Origin: an uncultured Actinomycetes bacterium
GTDB lineage: Bacteria > Actinomycetota > Thermoleophilia > Solirubrobacterales > Thermoleophilaceae
Reading direction: 5' to 3'
Length of the DNA stretch: 5,354 nucleotides
Assembly (NCBI GenBank): GCA_946481495.1
Contig: CAMLNW010000194.1
Coordinates: forward strand, 1-5,354
Position 1 is the first letter of the stretch. Each line of letters opens with the position of its first letter. The notes under the pieces are model-generated. The model made no database searches, was not told the origin of the DNA, and saw only the letters and a list, made by a program, of their open reading frames with translations. The position numbers and the translations under genes were made by a program. Positions 4,403 to 5,354 of the stretch are shown piece after piece.

Positions 4403-5354
4403 GAGCAGATCCTCGGCGGTGCGGGGAAGCTCGCGCGGCTCGTCGTCCTCGCCGTCGACCTCGGCGGCGCGCAACCGGCGCGCGGACAGCTCGATCGGCG
4501 CCGGCGCCTCGAGCTCCGCGCCGTCGGGCGCGACGCCGTGCTCGTCGAACTTGCGCGCCGAGACCAGCACGCGGCTCTCGAGCGTGCCGACGGTGTCGTT
4601 GTAGGCCTTCACCGACGAGTCGAGCCGGCGGCCGAGCGTGACGAAGCGGTCACTGAGCACCGACAGCCGCTGGTAGAGCTCGCGGCCGAGCGCCGACACC
4701 TCGCGCGCCGACTCGGCCATCTTCTCCTGGCGCCAGCCGTAGGCGACCGCCTTCAGCAGCGCGATCAGCGTCGTCGGCGTTGCGATCAGCACCGACTCCT
4801 CGACCGAGCGCTCGATCAGGTCGGGCATCCGCTCGAGCGCCGCCGAGTAGAAGACCTCGCCGGGCAGGAACATCACAACGAACTCGGGTGACGAGTCGAA
4901 CTGAGCCGAGTAGGACTTCGCCGAAAGCTTCTTGATGTGCTCGTTAACGTGACGGGCGAACGTGTCCAGGTGCAACTCGCGCGTCGCCTCGTCCTTCGCC
5001 TCGATCGCGTCGAGGTAAGCCGCCAGCGGCGCCTTGGCGTCCACGACTACGTCCTTGCCGCCGGGCAGCTTGACCACCACGTCGGGACGCAGCACGCCGC
5101 TGTCGCCGGTGACCGTCTGCTGCTCGTAGAAGTCGCAGTAGGCGAGCATGCCCGCCATCTCGCAGACCCGCTTGAGCTGGACCTCGCCCCAGCGGCCGCG
5201 GACGTGCGGGGCACGCAGCGCGGTGACGAGGTTCGCCGTCTCGGCGTGCAGCCGCTGCTGGGTCTCGGTCACCTCGACGAGCTGGCGGTTGAGCCCGCCG
5301 TATGCCTGGGCGCGCTCCTTCTCCATCTCGCGCAGCACCTTGTTGACCGCCTCG
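4400..5354 (-). CDS. rmuC: RmuC family DNA recombination protein (N-terminus outside window)
   Basis: The frame is open to the right edge, giving 317 visible residues. The GTG at 5338 is internal, since open coding sequence continues upstream (EAVNK before VLREMEKERA) and RmuC proteins are usually longer, with an N-terminal TM and coiled coil that are missing here. Visible residues about 6-45 are the end of a coiled coil. The RmuC domain follows: LRAPHVRGRWGEVQLKRV (46-63), RPDVVVKLPGG (89-99), VVVDAKAPL (102-110), SPEFVVMFLPGE (155-166), ATPTTLIALL (191-200), AYGWRQE (204-210) and LGRELYQRL (222-230). E57, D91, D105 and K107 fit the E...PD...DxK layout of the PD-(D/E)XK nuclease fold proposed for this family. 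RmuC limits inversions at short inverted repeats in E. coli. The C-terminus (about 275-317) is acidic and low in complexity. It leads a probable two-gene unit with the glsB-like gene. Confidence 0.95.
   Translation of the reverse strand, partial: EAVNKVLREMEKERAQAYGGLNRQLVEVTETQQRLHAETANLVTALRAPHVRGRWGEVQLKRVCEMAGMLAYCDFYEQQTVTGDSGVLRPDVVVKLPGGKDVVVDAKAPLAAYLDAIEAKDEATRELHLDTFARHVNEHIKKLSAKSYSAQFDSSPEFVVMFLPGEVFYSAALERMPDLIERSVEESVLIATPTTLIALLKAVAYGWRQEKMAESAREVSALGRELYQRLSVLSDRFVTLGRRLDSSVKAYNDTVGTLESRVLVSARKFDEHGVAPDGAELEAPAPIELSARRLRAAEVDGEDDEPRELPRTAEDLL

Noticed and set aside
4091..4891. A 266-codon plus-strand open frame opposite the glsB-like gene and rmuC
   Set aside because: It is in codon register with rmuC on the other strand and has the same Asp/Arg/Glu-rich artefact composition. 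The rmuC reading has many conserved motifs.
5336..5338. GTG as the real start of rmuC
   Set aside because: The frame continues open to the window edge with coiled-coil sequence, and starting here would omit the N-terminal region typical of the family.
1..5354. A defence island, CRISPR array, mobile element or novel multi-gene system
   Set aside because: The five genes belong to common chromosomal families with no shared pathway. I found no direct repeats, transposase, tRNA or attachment-site-like repeat. RmuC is nuclease-like but is a widespread housekeeping protein.

Overview
The window is GC-rich bacterial DNA, most likely from the actinobacterial class Thermoleophilia (a Solirubrobacter- or Conexibacter-like organism). 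That guess rests on the high GC content, the very rare use of TTA, CTA and TCA codons, and above all the first gene. It combines a cysteine-containing beta-propeller with the basic, cysteine-bearing C-terminal domain ending in a proline/lysine/cysteine tail that I associate with secreted proteins of this group. The assignment is from memory of families, not from a search.

Layout: one plus-strand gene, cut off at the left edge (1-1098), runs head-on into a row of four minus-strand genes. Reading the minus strand from the right edge, these are rmuC (start outside the window), a GlsB/YeaQ/YmgE-type small membrane protein 9 nt after it, a DEAD-box RNA helicase preceded by a 148-bp leader/promoter region, and a 14-TM DHA2-type MFS exporter preceded by a 78-bp gap that holds a long inverted repeat. 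The convergent pair has no spacer at all: both stop codons sit in one TGATCA hexamer. No gap exceeds 300 bp. I see no tRNA, rRNA, CRISPR array, insertion sequence or attachment site.

The genes look like ordinary chromosomal housekeeping and accessory genes and do not form one pathway. RmuC is a nuclease-like DNA-maintenance protein, GlsB-type proteins are linked to envelope stress, the helicase remodels RNA, and the MFS protein is a probable drug or metabolite exporter. I found no evidence for a defence system or another new multi-gene system. What merits a second look is the non-coding structure. There is a long hairpin at 2537-2580 whose imperfections become G-U pairs only in the minus-strand RNA. 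The ATG codons of the MFS gene and the glsB-like gene are both preceded by TAGGCT plus exactly 6 nt, which may mean leaderless transcripts. The helicase has a structured leader. The end of the first gene's coding sequence carries a perfect inverted repeat placed where it could terminate the opposing MFS transcript.
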